Shown one piece after another: positions 43,651 through 54,643 of a DNA stretch of 64,000 nucleotides; within the stretch, counting starts at the first letter, position 1; the number at the start of each line of letters is the position of its first letter. The stretch is from Lacunisphaera sp. GTDB taxonomy: Bacteria > Verrucomicrobiota > Verrucomicrobiia > Opitutales > Opitutaceae. The stretch covers positions 42,384-106,383 of the forward strand of contig JAQSCO010000056.1 of the NCBI GenBank assembly GCA_029945445.1, given 5' to 3'. A program made the translations under genes and the position numbers. The notes under the pieces were generated by a model that saw only the letters and a program-made list of their open reading frames with translations, was not told the origin of the DNA and made no database searches.

Positions 43651-45717
43651 TTACTTTTTGGCCGGCAACGCGGGCTTCGGGCTTTCCGGCGGGACCACCG
43701 GCTCCTTCGCCGGGCCGGGATCGTTTTTCTCGAGGTAAGTGAAGGCGAAGAACGCGTCGAGCAGCTCCTGCGTGGTCTCGAAGACCACGCCGCCGAACTC
43801 GGCCGAGCCGGCAAGCAGGGTGGTGCCGCCGAGCCGGTCGGTCAGGAAGAGCGTCGAAGTGGAAGTCTGCGCGGCGGCGTTGGCGCCGGGAAAGGAGAGC
43901 GCGACGTCGAGCCGGTATTTCCACGGGCGCGGGCCCGCGGGCGTGTCGGCGTGGTCGGGATTGAAGAGCTCGGCGGTGAAGCGCTTGGCCCGGAGCGTCT
44001 GCAGCTGCGGCACGAGGGCCACGAAGGCGCGGCGGCGCGCCTCGGGTTCCGCGGCGAAAACGGCGTCCCAGTTCTTGTCGCCCTCGGCGATCTGCTTGGC
44101 GATGAGCGGGGTGTTCGTCGCGAGGTCGGTGAGGGTGAGGCCGGTGAGGCGCGCGCCCTCGGGCAGCTCGCGCAGCAGGCGCTGGCGGTAGTGCCGGGCC
44201 AGCGCGGGGGTCTCGTCGATGATGTCGGGCAGGATCTGGTAGACAAACGGCGCGTTGGTGACGCGGGCGAACGCGAGGCCGGGCTTGTCGGGCGAGACGC
44301 CGACCTGGAGCGTGAGGGTGGACGGCTCGTTGCCGCGGACGCCGCCGCCGGTGTTGAGGTTGAGCGTCAAGGCCCGCTCGGGACGGTTGAAGCCCCAGTT
44401 CTCCAGGTCCGCGGCGGACGGCGCGTCGCTGAGGAACTTCGGGTGACCGTCGATCACCTGCACGGCGAGCAGGTAGATTTTCTGCAGCAGCTCCTCGACG
44501 GTTTTCGTGTCGGCGGTGGAGGTGAGGGGCGCCTGGCCTGCGACGCGGGTGACGACCTGCCAGCCCGTGCTCGCGCCGGCGGCGGCCTCCAGCCGCTGCA
44601 GCCCGAGCTCCGGCTGGCCGGGCGCGGTGAGGGTGACGGCGGTGACGGTGCCCGGCTCGAAGTCGAGCACGCGGGGATCGCGCAGGGCCTCCTGGGCGGC
44701 GCGGAGCACGTCGATCAGGGGCTGCGGAATGACGGCCGTGAAGACGGCGGACTTGTCCTCGATCCTGGCGAAATATTCCCCGTCGGCGGGGGCCGGCCCA
44801 GCCGGCGCCGAGCCTGTGGCGGGCAGGCCGGTGCTTGTCCCGGGCACCGCGCGCTCCGCCGCATTCCCGGGCAAAGGATTGCCGATCAACAGCGTTTCGC
44901 GGCGGGCATTGCCCTCGAGGGTGACGCGCAGCGCGGGGGCCTCGAGCCCGGCCTTCTCCAGCCGGGGATTGGCGGCATCCAGGAAATTTTTCGCGATGAG
45001 GTTGTTGATGAGCGTGGTGAGGGTCACCTCGACGGCGCTCTTGCTCGCGCGGGCGTTGATGGGTGACTCGAAGCTCCAGCGGCTCGCGGCGTCGCGGCGC
45101 AGGCGGACCTTCAGGTTGGAGGGGGCGGCGGTCTGGACGTTGAGGGAGCGCACCTCGAACACGGGGATGCTGAAGATGGAGGGCGCGCGCAGCTCCTCGA
45201 GGCCGAGGTTGATGCTGTCGGCCAGGCTGCGGCCGACGACGTGGATGCGGGCGCCGTCGGGCGAGAGGACGTAGAGGCGGTTGCCGATCTTGGTGTCGTC
45301 GCCGATCTTCAGCGTGTAGGCCTGGCCGGCGGCGGTGAAGGTGAGCGTGAGGGCCGGCTGCTCGAGCCCGTAATCGGCGAGCGTCTGGCTGCTCTTGGCG
45401 AGGTCGGCGACGGCGAAGCTGGTCTCATGCTCGAGGAACTGGAGCTCGTTGACGATGCGGTGGAGGGCGTTCTGGTCGGCCGGCCAGTCGTAGGGCTGCG
45501 TGAGCCACCAGGATTCGCCGCGCTTGACGATCTTCACGGTGACGCCGGTGCGGCTGGTGCGCGCCAGCGAATCGATGGAAGCGGCCTCGGGCCCGAGCAC
45601 GCGGCGCCGGGCCTCGAGGGTCTTGAGCTCGGCCTTCCACTTCTCCTCATATTGGAAGATGTAGAAGAAGAGGACGACGTTCAGGAAAAGCAGGACGACG
45701 GTGACTTTGGAGCGCAT
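43651..45717 (-). CDS. DUF4340 domain protein, membrane anchored
   Basis: 688 residues. A single N-terminal helix (VTVVLLFLNVVLFFYIF) anchors a large periplasmic beta-rich region with repeated DUF4340 units (ESWWLTQPYDWPADQNALHR, YGLEQPALTLTF, KIGDDTKIGNRLYVL, and similar elements later). DUF4340 proteins are regularly encoded directly after GldG-like auxiliary proteins of ABC-2 exporters, as here. Molecular function is not established. It ends in a Pro/Lys-rich tail. 21 bp separate it from the GldG-like gene. Confidence 0.85.
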   Translation of the reverse strand: MRSKVTVVLLFLNVVLFFYIFQYEEKWKAELKTLEARRRVLGPEAASIDSLARTSRTGVTVKIVKRGESWWLTQPYDWPADQNALHRIVNELQFLEHETSFAVADLAKSSQTLADYGLEQPALTLTFTAAGQAYTLKIGDDTKIGNRLYVLSPDGARIHVVGRSLADSINLGLEELRAPSIFSIPVFEVRSLNVQTAAPSNLKVRLRRDAASRWSFESPINARASKSAVEVTLTTLINNLIAKNFLDAANPRLEKAGLEAPALRVTLEGNARRETLLIGNPLPGNAAERAVPGTSTGLPATGSAPAGPAPADGEYFARIEDKSAVFTAVIPQPLIDVLRAAQEALRDPRVLDFEPGTVTAVTLTAPGQPELGLQRLEAAAGASTGWQVVTRVAGQAPLTSTADTKTVEELLQKIYLLAVQVIDGHPKFLSDAPSAADLENWGFNRPERALTLNLNTGGGVRGNEPSTLTLQVGVSPDKPGLAFARVTNAPFVYQILPDIIDETPALARHYRQRLLRELPEGARLTGLTLTDLATNTPLIAKQIAEGDKNWDAVFAAEPEARRRAFVALVPQLQTLRAKRFTAELFNPDHADTPAGPRPWKYRLDVALSFPGANAAAQTSTSTLFLTDRLGGTTLLAGSAEFGGVVFETTQELLDAFFAFTYLEKNDPGPAKEPVVPPESPKPALPAKK

Positions 45718-45738
45718 GGGCGGGGTCGCGGAAGGCGG

Positions 45739-47217
45739 TTAGTTGCGGCGGGTCCAGTAAACGATGCAGCCGAGGAGGGCGACGACGCCGGGCACGACGA
45801 GGAGCAGACCGAGCCGGAGGCGGACAAGTTCCTCCTGGCTGAGGGTAAGGGCGAAAAGCTGGATGGGGCGGGCGGGGATGTTGAGCTGCGTGTCGCGGTC
45901 GACGGTCCAGTTGACGGTCGCGAGGAAGAGGTTGAGGTTGCCCGGATTGAAGATGCGGTTGTTGGTCACGAGGTCGGCGGTGCCCACGACGGCGAGGCGG
46001 CCGCCGCGCACGCTGAGCGGCAGATTGTTGGCGGGCTTCAGCCGCTCGGAGATGACCATGACGCCGAGCTGGCCCTTCAGGTCCTGGCCGGGGGTGTATT
46101 CGGCGGGCACGCGCTGGCGGTAGTTCGTCTCGCCCCAGGCGTTCTTGCTGGTGGCGATGAGCTTTTTCACGCTGAGGCCGTCGTCTTCGGGGCGGCCGAG
46201 ATCATCGCTGACCACCCGGGCGGGCCCGACGAGGACGGGGAGGACGTTGTTGATGAGCTGGTCGGTGATATGGCTGCCGGGATCGGGCAGGAAATTCCAG
46301 AGGCGCAGATCGTTGGTCTCGGTGAGGCTGCTGGGGTCGGGATCGATGATGACGTTGTCGTAGACGATGACGCCCCAGTCGAAGAGGAGGTTCTCGAGCC
46401 CGAGCGGGCGGCCGGGGTCGAGCAGGAGGATGAGGCGGCCGGCGCGGGTCGTGAGGTAATTGCGCAGCAGCTCCTCCTCGAACGCCTGGTAGCGGCCCTG
46501 CGGCGAGGCGAGGAGGAGCAGCGCGGTGTCGTCGGGAATCTTGTGCGTGAGGTTGAGGTCGAGCGGCAGGATGTCGAAATTGCGCTGGCGGAGCTCGTCG
46601 CGGAGCTGGGAAAGGCCGCGCACCGGGTCGAGGTCGTCGGTCCGCATCTCGCCGTGGCCGGAGAGGAAGTAGATTTTTTTCTTCACGGGGCTGGAGACAT
46701 CGAGGATGGCGGCGGTGAGGGTGGCCTCGCCCAGGAAGGCCTGGCGGCGGCGCTCCTTGGTGCGGTAGAAGTCCCCGATCGTGAGCACGCGGCGGTGGCC
46801 GTCGCAGGTGAGCAGGAGGACGTTCGGCTGATCGAGGCCGAGTTCCTCGGCGCGTTTCCGGAACTTGTAGATATCGAGGTATTCGACGGTCACGCGGCCC
46901 TTGGCGCCCGCCGACGTGGCGTAGGTGTATTCGCGGAGCAGCCCGCTGATGTCGCGGTAGACCTGCAGCAGCTCCTCGTTGTCGCTGTCCTGCATCAGCG
47001 TGACCGTGATGCTGACATTGCGCTCGAGCTGATCGAGGTAGGACTTGGTCTCGGCGGAGAGCGAGTGCCGGCGGTTCGCGGTGAGGTCGAAGCGGAGGAG
47101 GTGGTTTTGCGCGATGTAGTTGAGCCCGCCGAAAAGGCCGAGGAACAGCACGGCCTGCAGGAGCAGGTTGATGAACCGGATCCAGCGGGCGGCGCGGAAG
47201 CTGTCGGCGAGGTGCAT
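45739..47217 (-). CDS. GldG-like ABC transporter auxiliary protein
   Basis: 492 residues from MHLADSFRAARW at 47217. N-terminal helix (RFINLLLQAVLFLGLFGGLN), a large periplasmic region with GldG/ABC_transp_aux features (HSLSAETKSYLDQL, KKKIYFLSGHGEMRTDD, GRLILLLDPG, NRIFNPGNLNLFLATVNW), and a C-terminal helix (LGLLLVVPGVVALLGCIVYW). In Bacteroidetes GldG acts with GldA and GldF in gliding; homologues elsewhere accompany uncharacterised exporters. It starts 4 bp after the permease stop, so the genes are co-translated. Confidence 0.85.
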   Translation of the reverse strand: MHLADSFRAARWIRFINLLLQAVLFLGLFGGLNYIAQNHLLRFDLTANRRHSLSAETKSYLDQLERNVSITVTLMQDSDNEELLQVYRDISGLLREYTYATSAGAKGRVTVEYLDIYKFRKRAEELGLDQPNVLLLTCDGHRRVLTIGDFYRTKERRRQAFLGEATLTAAILDVSSPVKKKIYFLSGHGEMRTDDLDPVRGLSQLRDELRQRNFDILPLDLNLTHKIPDDTALLLLASPQGRYQAFEEELLRNYLTTRAGRLILLLDPGRPLGLENLLFDWGVIVYDNVIIDPDPSSLTETNDLRLWNFLPDPGSHITDQLINNVLPVLVGPARVVSDDLGRPEDDGLSVKKLIATSKNAWGETNYRQRVPAEYTPGQDLKGQLGVMVISERLKPANNLPLSVRGGRLAVVGTADLVTNNRIFNPGNLNLFLATVNWTVDRDTQLNIPARPIQLFALTLSQEELVRLRLGLLLVVPGVVALLGCIVYWTRRN

Positions 47218-47221
47218 GGCG

Positions 47222-47983
47222 TCAGCTGCCGAGGATCTTGGCCTCGACGCCGAGGATGCTGAAGAGAAGGGCGAGCGTCGCGCCGGTGAGATAGAAGAAC
47301 ACCTGGCGCGTGTCCACGACCCCGTGGGTGAAGTCCTCGACATGGCTGGCAATCTGCAGCGAGTCCACGGCGGTCTTGAGCGGGCTGAGCACGCTGTGGT
47401 TCAGCGGGGTGAGCTCGCTGGCGTAGCGCAGGCCGATGATCAGCCCGAACAGCAGCGTAAAGCTGAGGATGGCCGCGACGGACTGGTTGCGCGTGACCGC
47501 GCTGGCCAGCACGCCGATGGCCACGAAGAGCAGGCCGCTGACGGCGATGAAGAGGTAGCCCCCGATGAGCGGGCCGGCGTCGAGGAAGCGGGTGTCGCGG
47601 GCATAGATCTGCAGGATATAGTGGAACCCCAGGGTCGAGGCCCAGAGCAGCATATAGAACAGGTAGGCCGCGGTGAATTTCCCGAGCACGACCTCGGCGG
47701 TGCTGACCGGCGTGGTCAGCAGCGTTTCCAGCGTGCCGAGGCGGCGCTCCTCGGCGAAGCACTTCATCGTGAGCAGCGGCACCATGAAGAGCACGGGAAT
47801 CATGAACAATTGGAAGAAGATGGCGGCGGGCGGCGTTTCCTGCGGGGCCTTGCTGTAGACCTCGAGGATGCTGGCGAAGATGAAGCCCATGACGACGAGG
47901 AAGAGCACCGCGGCGATGTAGGTGCTCGGGCTGTAGAGCAGGGCGCGGATCTCGTGCGACAGGATGGTGAAGTAGTGGCGCAT
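47222..47983 (-). CDS. ABC-2 type permease (GldF-like)
   Basis: 253 residues, about six membrane helices. Typical ABC-2 landmarks are the N-terminal ILSHEIRALLYSPSTYIAAV, the amphipathic ERRLGTLETLLTTPVSTAEV coupling element and closing helices FFYLTGATLALLFSILGVEA. It forms the pore for the ATPase encoded 4 bp upstream (47988-49013) and is followed by the GldG-like subunit. Substrate unknown. Confidence 0.88.
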   Translation of the reverse strand: MRHYFTILSHEIRALLYSPSTYIAAVLFLVVMGFIFASILEVYSKAPQETPPAAIFFQLFMIPVLFMVPLLTMKCFAEERRLGTLETLLTTPVSTAEVVLGKFTAAYLFYMLLWASTLGFHYILQIYARDTRFLDAGPLIGGYLFIAVSGLLFVAIGVLASAVTRNQSVAAILSFTLLFGLIIGLRYASELTPLNHSVLSPLKTAVDSLQIASHVEDFTHGVVDTRQVFFYLTGATLALLFSILGVEAKILGS

Positions 47984-47987
47984 GGCT

Positions 47988-49013
47988 TCAGGCCTTCGGC
48001 AAAGGCGGGCGGTTGTCGCCGTTGGGGTTTTTCTTGTCGGGCAGGCGGGCGTCCCAGCTGCGGCGGGTGGCGGCGAGGAAGACGTCTTCGAGCGACGGCT
48101 GCGTGCGGCTGAGCGAGCGCACGCGGTAGCCGCGGGCCGGCAGCGCCGCCAGCAGCTTCTCGCCGAGGTCGGCGGTGGCATCGGTCTGGAGGGTGACGGC
48201 GCAGAAGCCGTCGGGGCCGCAGTCGCCGACGGTGGCGACCTTGAGGGAGGGCTCGAGGGCGGCGAGGTCGGCGGCGATCCCGGCGCGGTCGCCCGCCATT
48301 TCCAGGCGGTAGCTGGTGTGGCCGAAGATCTCGTGGCGCAGCTCGGCGGGCGAGCCCTGCGCGACGATGCGGCCGCTGTTGATGATGAGCACGCGGTCGC
48401 AGGTGGCCTCGATCTCGGGCAGGATGTGCGAGGAGATGATGACGCTCATGCGGCCGCGCAGGCTGGCGATGAGGTCGCGCACGATGATGATCTGGTGCGG
48501 GTCGAGGCCGATGGTCGGCTCGTCCATGATGATGACGGCAGGCTCGGCGAGGATGGCCTCGGCGATGCCGACGCGCTGCTTGTTGCCCTTGGAGAGGCGG
48601 CCGAGGATGCGGTGGCGGTTGCGCTTGAGGTCGCAGAGCTCGAGCACCTCGTCGATGCGGGCGCGGAGCCTGGCGCGGGGCATTTCCTTCAGGCGGCCGC
48701 GGAACCAGAGGTATTCGGACACGCGCATTTCCTCGGGCAGCGGATTGTTCTCCGGCATGTAGCCGATGTGGCGCTTGGTGGCCTCGGGCTGGCTGGCGAC
48801 GGGCAGGCCGCAGATGCGGACCGAGCCGGAGTTGGCCGGCAGGTAGCCGGTGAGGATGCGCATCGTCGTGCTCTTGCCCGCGCCGTTGGGGCCGAGCAGG
48901 CCGACAATCTCGCCCCGCTTCACGGCGAAGCTCAGGTCGTTGACGGCGGTGAGGGGGCCGTAGGTCTTGACGAGATGGGAGACCTCTATGGTGATGTCGG
49001 GGAGTTCGGCCAT
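47988..49013 (-). CDS. ABC transporter ATP-binding protein (GldA-like)
   Basis: 341 residues from MAELPDITIEV at 49013. Walker A GPNGAGKSTT, signature LSKGNKQRVG, Walker B AVIIMDEPTIGLD and switch SSHIL are intact. The NKQR variant of the signature and the ~100-residue C-terminal domain match the ATPases of GldA/NatA-type ABC-2 systems. It heads the five-gene operon ATPase-permease-GldG-DUF4340-AsmA-like, suggesting envelope-related export. Confidence 0.9.
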   Translation of the reverse strand: MAELPDITIEVSHLVKTYGPLTAVNDLSFAVKRGEIVGLLGPNGAGKSTTMRILTGYLPANSGSVRICGLPVASQPEATKRHIGYMPENNPLPEEMRVSEYLWFRGRLKEMPRARLRARIDEVLELCDLKRNRHRILGRLSKGNKQRVGIAEAILAEPAVIIMDEPTIGLDPHQIIIVRDLIASLRGRMSVIISSHILPEIEATCDRVLIINSGRIVAQGSPAELRHEIFGHTSYRLEMAGDRAGIAADLAALEPSLKVATVGDCGPDGFCAVTLQTDATADLGEKLLAALPARGYRVRSLSRTQPSLEDVFLAATRRSWDARLPDKKNPNGDNRPPLPKA

Positions 49014-49071
49014 GCAGGCGGTTGCGCAGGCCATTTACACGGGGAAACATCCCCGCGGGCAAGCCTGCTCA

Positions 49072-50073
49072 TCAGGCCGCGGGTGCGGCCTGCTTCCCCA
49101 GCGTGACCTCGCCGGCGCGGAAGCGTTCCGTCCGGCCGGAAGAGAGGCGGACAATCAGCGAGCCCTCGTCGTCGATGCCCGTGGCCGTGCCCGTGACGGT
49201 GCGGGTGCCCTGGACGACGCTGACCGGCCGGCCGCGGAGGACATCGTAGCGTTTCCAGAGCTCGGCGAACTTGTCGCGGTAATCGCCCTCGACGAACGAG
49301 GCATAGGCGCCCAGCACCCGGCCGATGAGCGCGGCGGCGAAGCGGTTCAGGTCCACCGGGGCCCCGGTCGCCTCGGCGAGCGAGGTGGCCGTGGCCGACA
49401 CCTCGCGCGGCAGGTCGGCGGCGCGGCCATTGAGGTTGAGCCCGAGCCCGAAGACGAGGTCGCGGATCTGGTCGGCGTCGACGCGCGCCTCGGTGAGCAT
49501 GCCGCCGGCCTTGCGGCCGGAGAGGAGCAGGTCGTTGGGCCACTTGAGGCCGGGGTCGATCTTGCAGAAATTGGAGACCAGCTCGCAGACGTTGAGCCCC
49601 ATCCAGAGGGTGAAGTCCTGCAGGCGCGCGGGCTCGAGCTTGGGCCGGAACACGAACGTGCAATATAGGTTGCCGGCGGCCGGGCTGTGCCAGGTGCGAC
49701 CCTGCCGGCCACGGCCCTCGGTCTGCTGGCGGGCGAGGATGACGAGCGGCACGGGGCTGCCGGCGGCGAGTTGGCGCTCGGCCTCGCTGTTGGTGCTGTC
49801 CACGGTATCGAGGCACACCAGGTGCGGCGGCCGCGGCCGGCCGCTGAGGTAGGCGTGGACCAGCGCGGGGTGGAGCTGCGCCGGCGTCTTGACCAGCCGG
49901 TAGCCCAGGCTGCGCGCCGCGGCGAAGACGAAACCCTGCTTGGTGAGCTTCTGCAGCTGCAGCCAGACCGCGACGCGCGAGATGCCGAGCTGCTGGGCGA
50001 TGCGCGCGCCGGACACGGGGCCGGACTCGCGGCCCAGCAATTCGCGGAGGATGGAAATTTCAGTCTGAGCCAT
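49072..50073 (-). CDS. birA: Biotin-[acetyl-CoA-carboxylase] ligase / biotin repressor
   Basis: 333 residues from MAQTEISILREL at 50073. Residues 1-60 form a winged-HTH (GARIAQQLGISRVAVWLQLQ), so it may also act as repressor. The ligase core has the biotinyl-AMP loop GRGRQGRTW and KWPNDLLLSGRKAGGMLTE, both diagnostic; a C-terminal SH3-like domain ends the protein. It biotinylates acetyl-CoA carboxylase carrier protein using ATP. It stands alone on its strand, 58 bp upstream of the GldA-like start. Confidence 0.94.
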   Translation of the reverse strand: MAQTEISILRELLGRESGPVSGARIAQQLGISRVAVWLQLQKLTKQGFVFAAARSLGYRLVKTPAQLHPALVHAYLSGRPRPPHLVCLDTVDSTNSEAERQLAAGSPVPLVILARQQTEGRGRQGRTWHSPAAGNLYCTFVFRPKLEPARLQDFTLWMGLNVCELVSNFCKIDPGLKWPNDLLLSGRKAGGMLTEARVDADQIRDLVFGLGLNLNGRAADLPREVSATATSLAEATGAPVDLNRFAAALIGRVLGAYASFVEGDYRDKFAELWKRYDVLRGRPVSVVQGTRTVTGTATGIDDEGSLIVRLSSGRTERFRAGEVTLGKQAAPAA

Positions 50074-50184
50074 GATGAATTTCGCCGCGCGGGTCGGTCG
50101 GGCCGCTAACAAAGCACAGAACAGCGGGCGCGCAATTGTCATTTGCGGAATTCCTGAAGTCCGCCGCCCGGGCCGTGCCGCACT

Positions 50185-50203
50185 CTGCGGCTGGAAGCCG
50201 CAG
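50185..50203. repeat. CTGCGGCTGGAAGCCGCAG palindromic repeat
   Basis: Shares the CGGCTGGAAGCCG core with 28009-28052. It lies between the birA start and the small exported protein gene at 50223. Confidence 0.55.
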
Positions 50204-50222
50204 CCACCAAAGAAAGAACCCC

Positions 50223-50753
50223 TCAGGGCTTGGCGACCGCGTCGCGCAGCGCCTTGGCCTGCGCGGGATCGGTGACGCCGACCACCTTGGCGATCGTGTT
50301 CACGTCCTGGGTGAACTCCTGCTTTTCCGCGAGGCGCTGCTCCTCGCGGGCGCGCTCGGCGGCGGTCTGCCCGCCCATCCAGCCGGGCAGGGTGAATTTG
50401 TTCAGCAGCTTGCTGTCGAGCGCACCGGCTTTCTCCTCGAGCGCCTTGTTAGTGAGCACGTCCACCGGCGCGAGCCGGGGGCGCTCCCGCGGCCTCCGGA
50501 TGGTCATCTTGGGCAGCTCGATCGCGTCAGGGCTCGGCGTGCCGACGGTCCCGGTCGACTTGACCTCCTTGGGCGCGTTGGGGTCATATTTCGGCAGCTT
50601 GGCGGTCACTTCCTGCTGGGCCGGGGAAACGGCGGAGTCGGCCGGTGCGATCACGAACCGCCGCGCGGCCGGCGGCGGGGTGGCGGACGCGGGCTCCTCG
50701 GCTTGGACGACGGTGGTGGCGAGGCAGAGGGTCAGAAGCAGGGCCGGTTTCAT
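50223..50753 (-). CDS. Small exported protein, paralogue of the gene at 50817
   Basis: 176 residues from MKPALLLTLCLATTVVQA at 50753; signal peptide cleaved before EEPASA. The mature chain is Pro-rich, then has AIELPKMTIRRPRERPRLAP and a helical end (AAERAREEQRLAEKQEFTQD). The neighbouring gene at 50817-51353 has the same layout: leader, Pro-rich spacer, LPKLIVKEKR, then WF and helices. The two form a tandem pair. No known domain. Confidence 0.68.
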   Translation of the reverse strand: MKPALLLTLCLATTVVQAEEPASATPPPAARRFVIAPADSAVSPAQQEVTAKLPKYDPNAPKEVKSTGTVGTPSPDAIELPKMTIRRPRERPRLAPVDVLTNKALEEKAGALDSKLLNKFTLPGWMGGQTAAERAREEQRLAEKQEFTQDVNTIAKVVGVTDPAQAKALRDAVAKP

Positions 50754-50816
50754 CTCAGGGAATAGGACAGCCATAAGGCCGAAAGTATCCCGTCATGCCG
50801 ACACAAATCTTCGCGG

Positions 50817-51353
50817 TTATTTACCGCCGGCCGGGCGGCTCTGCCAGTCGTCAGCCTTCTGCATTTCGCCCACGGCGGTTTTCACGGCGGCCGAGATCTG
50901 GGCGTCATCCCGTTGGCCGATCTCGGCGAGGTACGCCATCGTGCTCAATTCCTCCGTGAGTTTGTTTTCCCGATAGGCGGCGCGGGCCCGGACCGACGCG
51001 GGAGCCGAGAAGAGCGGCACGAACCAGCTGTTGAGGGCCCACTCCAGCGGGGTCATGGAGTCCTGGTAGGCCTGCATGGCCCTTTGCTGGATGTCGCGCT
51101 CGCTACGCCACACATCGGGATCATGGGTGGGAATGCGTTTCTCCTTCACGATCAGCTTGGGCAGCACCAGCACGTCGGGATCCGCCGCGCCGGCCGCGGT
51201 CGGGGTGTCTGCGGGCTTGGCCGGGGGCGGAGTGTAGGCGGGCAGGTTCGCGCGGACTTCCGCCTTGAGCCGGTCTGACAGCGCCGCCGATTCCGCGGCT
51301 GACAGCGCGCCGGTTACGACGAAGCAAAGCAGGATGGAGCCGGCGGTCTTCAT
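50817..51353 (-). CDS. Small exported protein, paralogue of the gene at 50223
   Basis: 178 residues from MKTAGSILLCFVVTGALSA at 51353. Pro-rich segment NLPAYTPPPAKPADTPTAAG, then DVLVLPKLIVKEKRIPTHDP, a WALNSWFVPLF segment and a helical tail ending QSRPAGGK. The LPK-hydrophobic-V/I-x-x-(K/R) stretch recurs in the 50223 gene. Upstream frame continues but is Arg/Ala-rich shadow. Likely an envelope protein of unknown role; 63 bp separate the pair. Confidence 0.68.
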   Translation of the reverse strand: MKTAGSILLCFVVTGALSAAESAALSDRLKAEVRANLPAYTPPPAKPADTPTAAGAADPDVLVLPKLIVKEKRIPTHDPDVWRSERDIQQRAMQAYQDSMTPLEWALNSWFVPLFSAPASVRARAAYRENKLTEELSTMAYLAEIGQRDDAQISAAVKTAVGEMQKADDWQSRPAGGK

Positions 51354-51424
51354 CGGGGGCGTTCTGTTGAGACAGTGGCCCCGGCCGATGTTTCCTGCAA
51401 GCCGGCGAAATGCCGCGTCGGGGA

Positions 51425-52429
51425 TTAACCCTGCTTTAGCGACTGGGCGAGCGCCCGGAGCCCGGGCCAGCGCATCTCGGGGATCGCCGGGCCCAGGTGC
51501 TGCACGCACTCGGCGCCGAGGGCGGAGCCGAGCGTGCCGGAGGCTGGGAGCGAGTATCCGCGCAAGTGCCCGTAGAGAAAGCCGCCGGCCCAGGCGTCAC
51601 CGGCGCCGGTGGTGTCGATGACCTTTGCGACGCTGACCGGCGCGATGCGGTGCAACTCGGAACCGCGCGCGATCCACGCGCCGTCCTTGCCGATCTTCAC
51701 GCAGGCGATGCCGCCGTAGCCGGCGATTTTCTGCGCGTAGGCATCGTAGGAGGCATCCTTCTGGAAGAGCGCGCGGGCCTCATCCTCGTTGGCGAAGACA
51801 ATATCCACGCCCTGCTTCAGCTGGCCGAGGATCCAGTCGCGGGCGATATTGACGACCTCGAACGAGGACAGCTCGAGGCTGATGGTGCAGCCGGCGGCGC
51901 GCGCGGTGGCGGCGACCTTCTCGGCGAGCGCGGGGTTGAAGAGCAGGTAGCCCTCGATGTGCGCGTGCTGTGCGCCGCGGAAGTCCTCGAGGGTGATTTC
52001 GTCGGGGCTCAGCGTCATGGCGGCGCCGAGATGCGTGCGCATCGTGCGCTGGCCGTCGGCGGTGACCAGCGAGAGGCAGCGGCCGTTGGGCAGCGCGGTG
52101 CGCTTGAAGCGCGAGCCGTCGCCGCCGGCGGCGGTGAAGTTGACATGGTAGTCCTGCGCGGTGATGTCGCCGCCGATCTTGCCGAGGAAGGTGGTCTTGA
52201 GCCCGAGCTTGGTCGCGCCGAGCACGGCGTTGGCGGCCGAGCCGCCGGGCGTCATGGCGTATTGGCCGCCGAGCTTGAGGACGAGGTTGGTGAGGTCGGC
52301 CTCGTCGACGAGCACCATGCCGCCCTTGTCGCCGGCGACGTGGGCGCGCAGGAACGCGTCGTCGACGTGCGCGAGCAGGTCCATGATGGGATTGCCGATG
52401 CCGAGGAGTTCGAATTGGTGCGGGGACAT
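51425..52429 (-). CDS. PfkB-family carbohydrate/adenosine kinase
   Basis: 334 residues. PfkB signatures are present: GGSAANAVLGATKLG near the N terminus and DTTGAGDAWAGGFLYGHLRG near the C terminus, where the Asp of GAGD is the catalytic base. The sequence is closest in style to adenosine kinase-like members (MDLLAHVDDAFL, MTPGGSAANA), which phosphorylate nucleosides, but ribokinase-type substrates cannot be excluded. Flanked upstream by a long imperfect inverted repeat (52439-52521). Confidence 0.88.
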   Translation of the reverse strand: MSPHQFELLGIGNPIMDLLAHVDDAFLRAHVAGDKGGMVLVDEADLTNLVLKLGGQYAMTPGGSAANAVLGATKLGLKTTFLGKIGGDITAQDYHVNFTAAGGDGSRFKRTALPNGRCLSLVTADGQRTMRTHLGAAMTLSPDEITLEDFRGAQHAHIEGYLLFNPALAEKVAATARAAGCTISLELSSFEVVNIARDWILGQLKQGVDIVFANEDEARALFQKDASYDAYAQKIAGYGGIACVKIGKDGAWIARGSELHRIAPVSVAKVIDTTGAGDAWAGGFLYGHLRGYSLPASGTLGSALGAECVQHLGPAIPEMRWPGLRALAQSLKQG

Positions 52430-52438
52430 GGGGAATTG

Positions 52439-52521
52439 TTCAATGTTCGGTTTTCATTGTTCAATCTTCATTGCTGCACGATCCGGCAATGAACGGTGAA
52501 CAATGAACGGTGGACGATGAA
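52439..52521. repeat. Imperfect 36-bp inverted repeat with internal GAACGGTGAACAATG units
   Basis: 52439-52474 and 52486-52521 are inverse to each other at about 26 of 36 positions around an 11-base loop. The right arm contains the tandem unit AATGAACGGTG twice. It lies in the leader of the PfkB gene, so it is either a regulatory hairpin, the terminator of the upstream gene at 52533, or a dispersed filler repeat. Confidence 0.55.
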
Positions 52522-52532
52522 AAATACGCGGC

Positions 52533-54640
<2,108 letters not shown>

Positions 54641-54643
54641 GTC

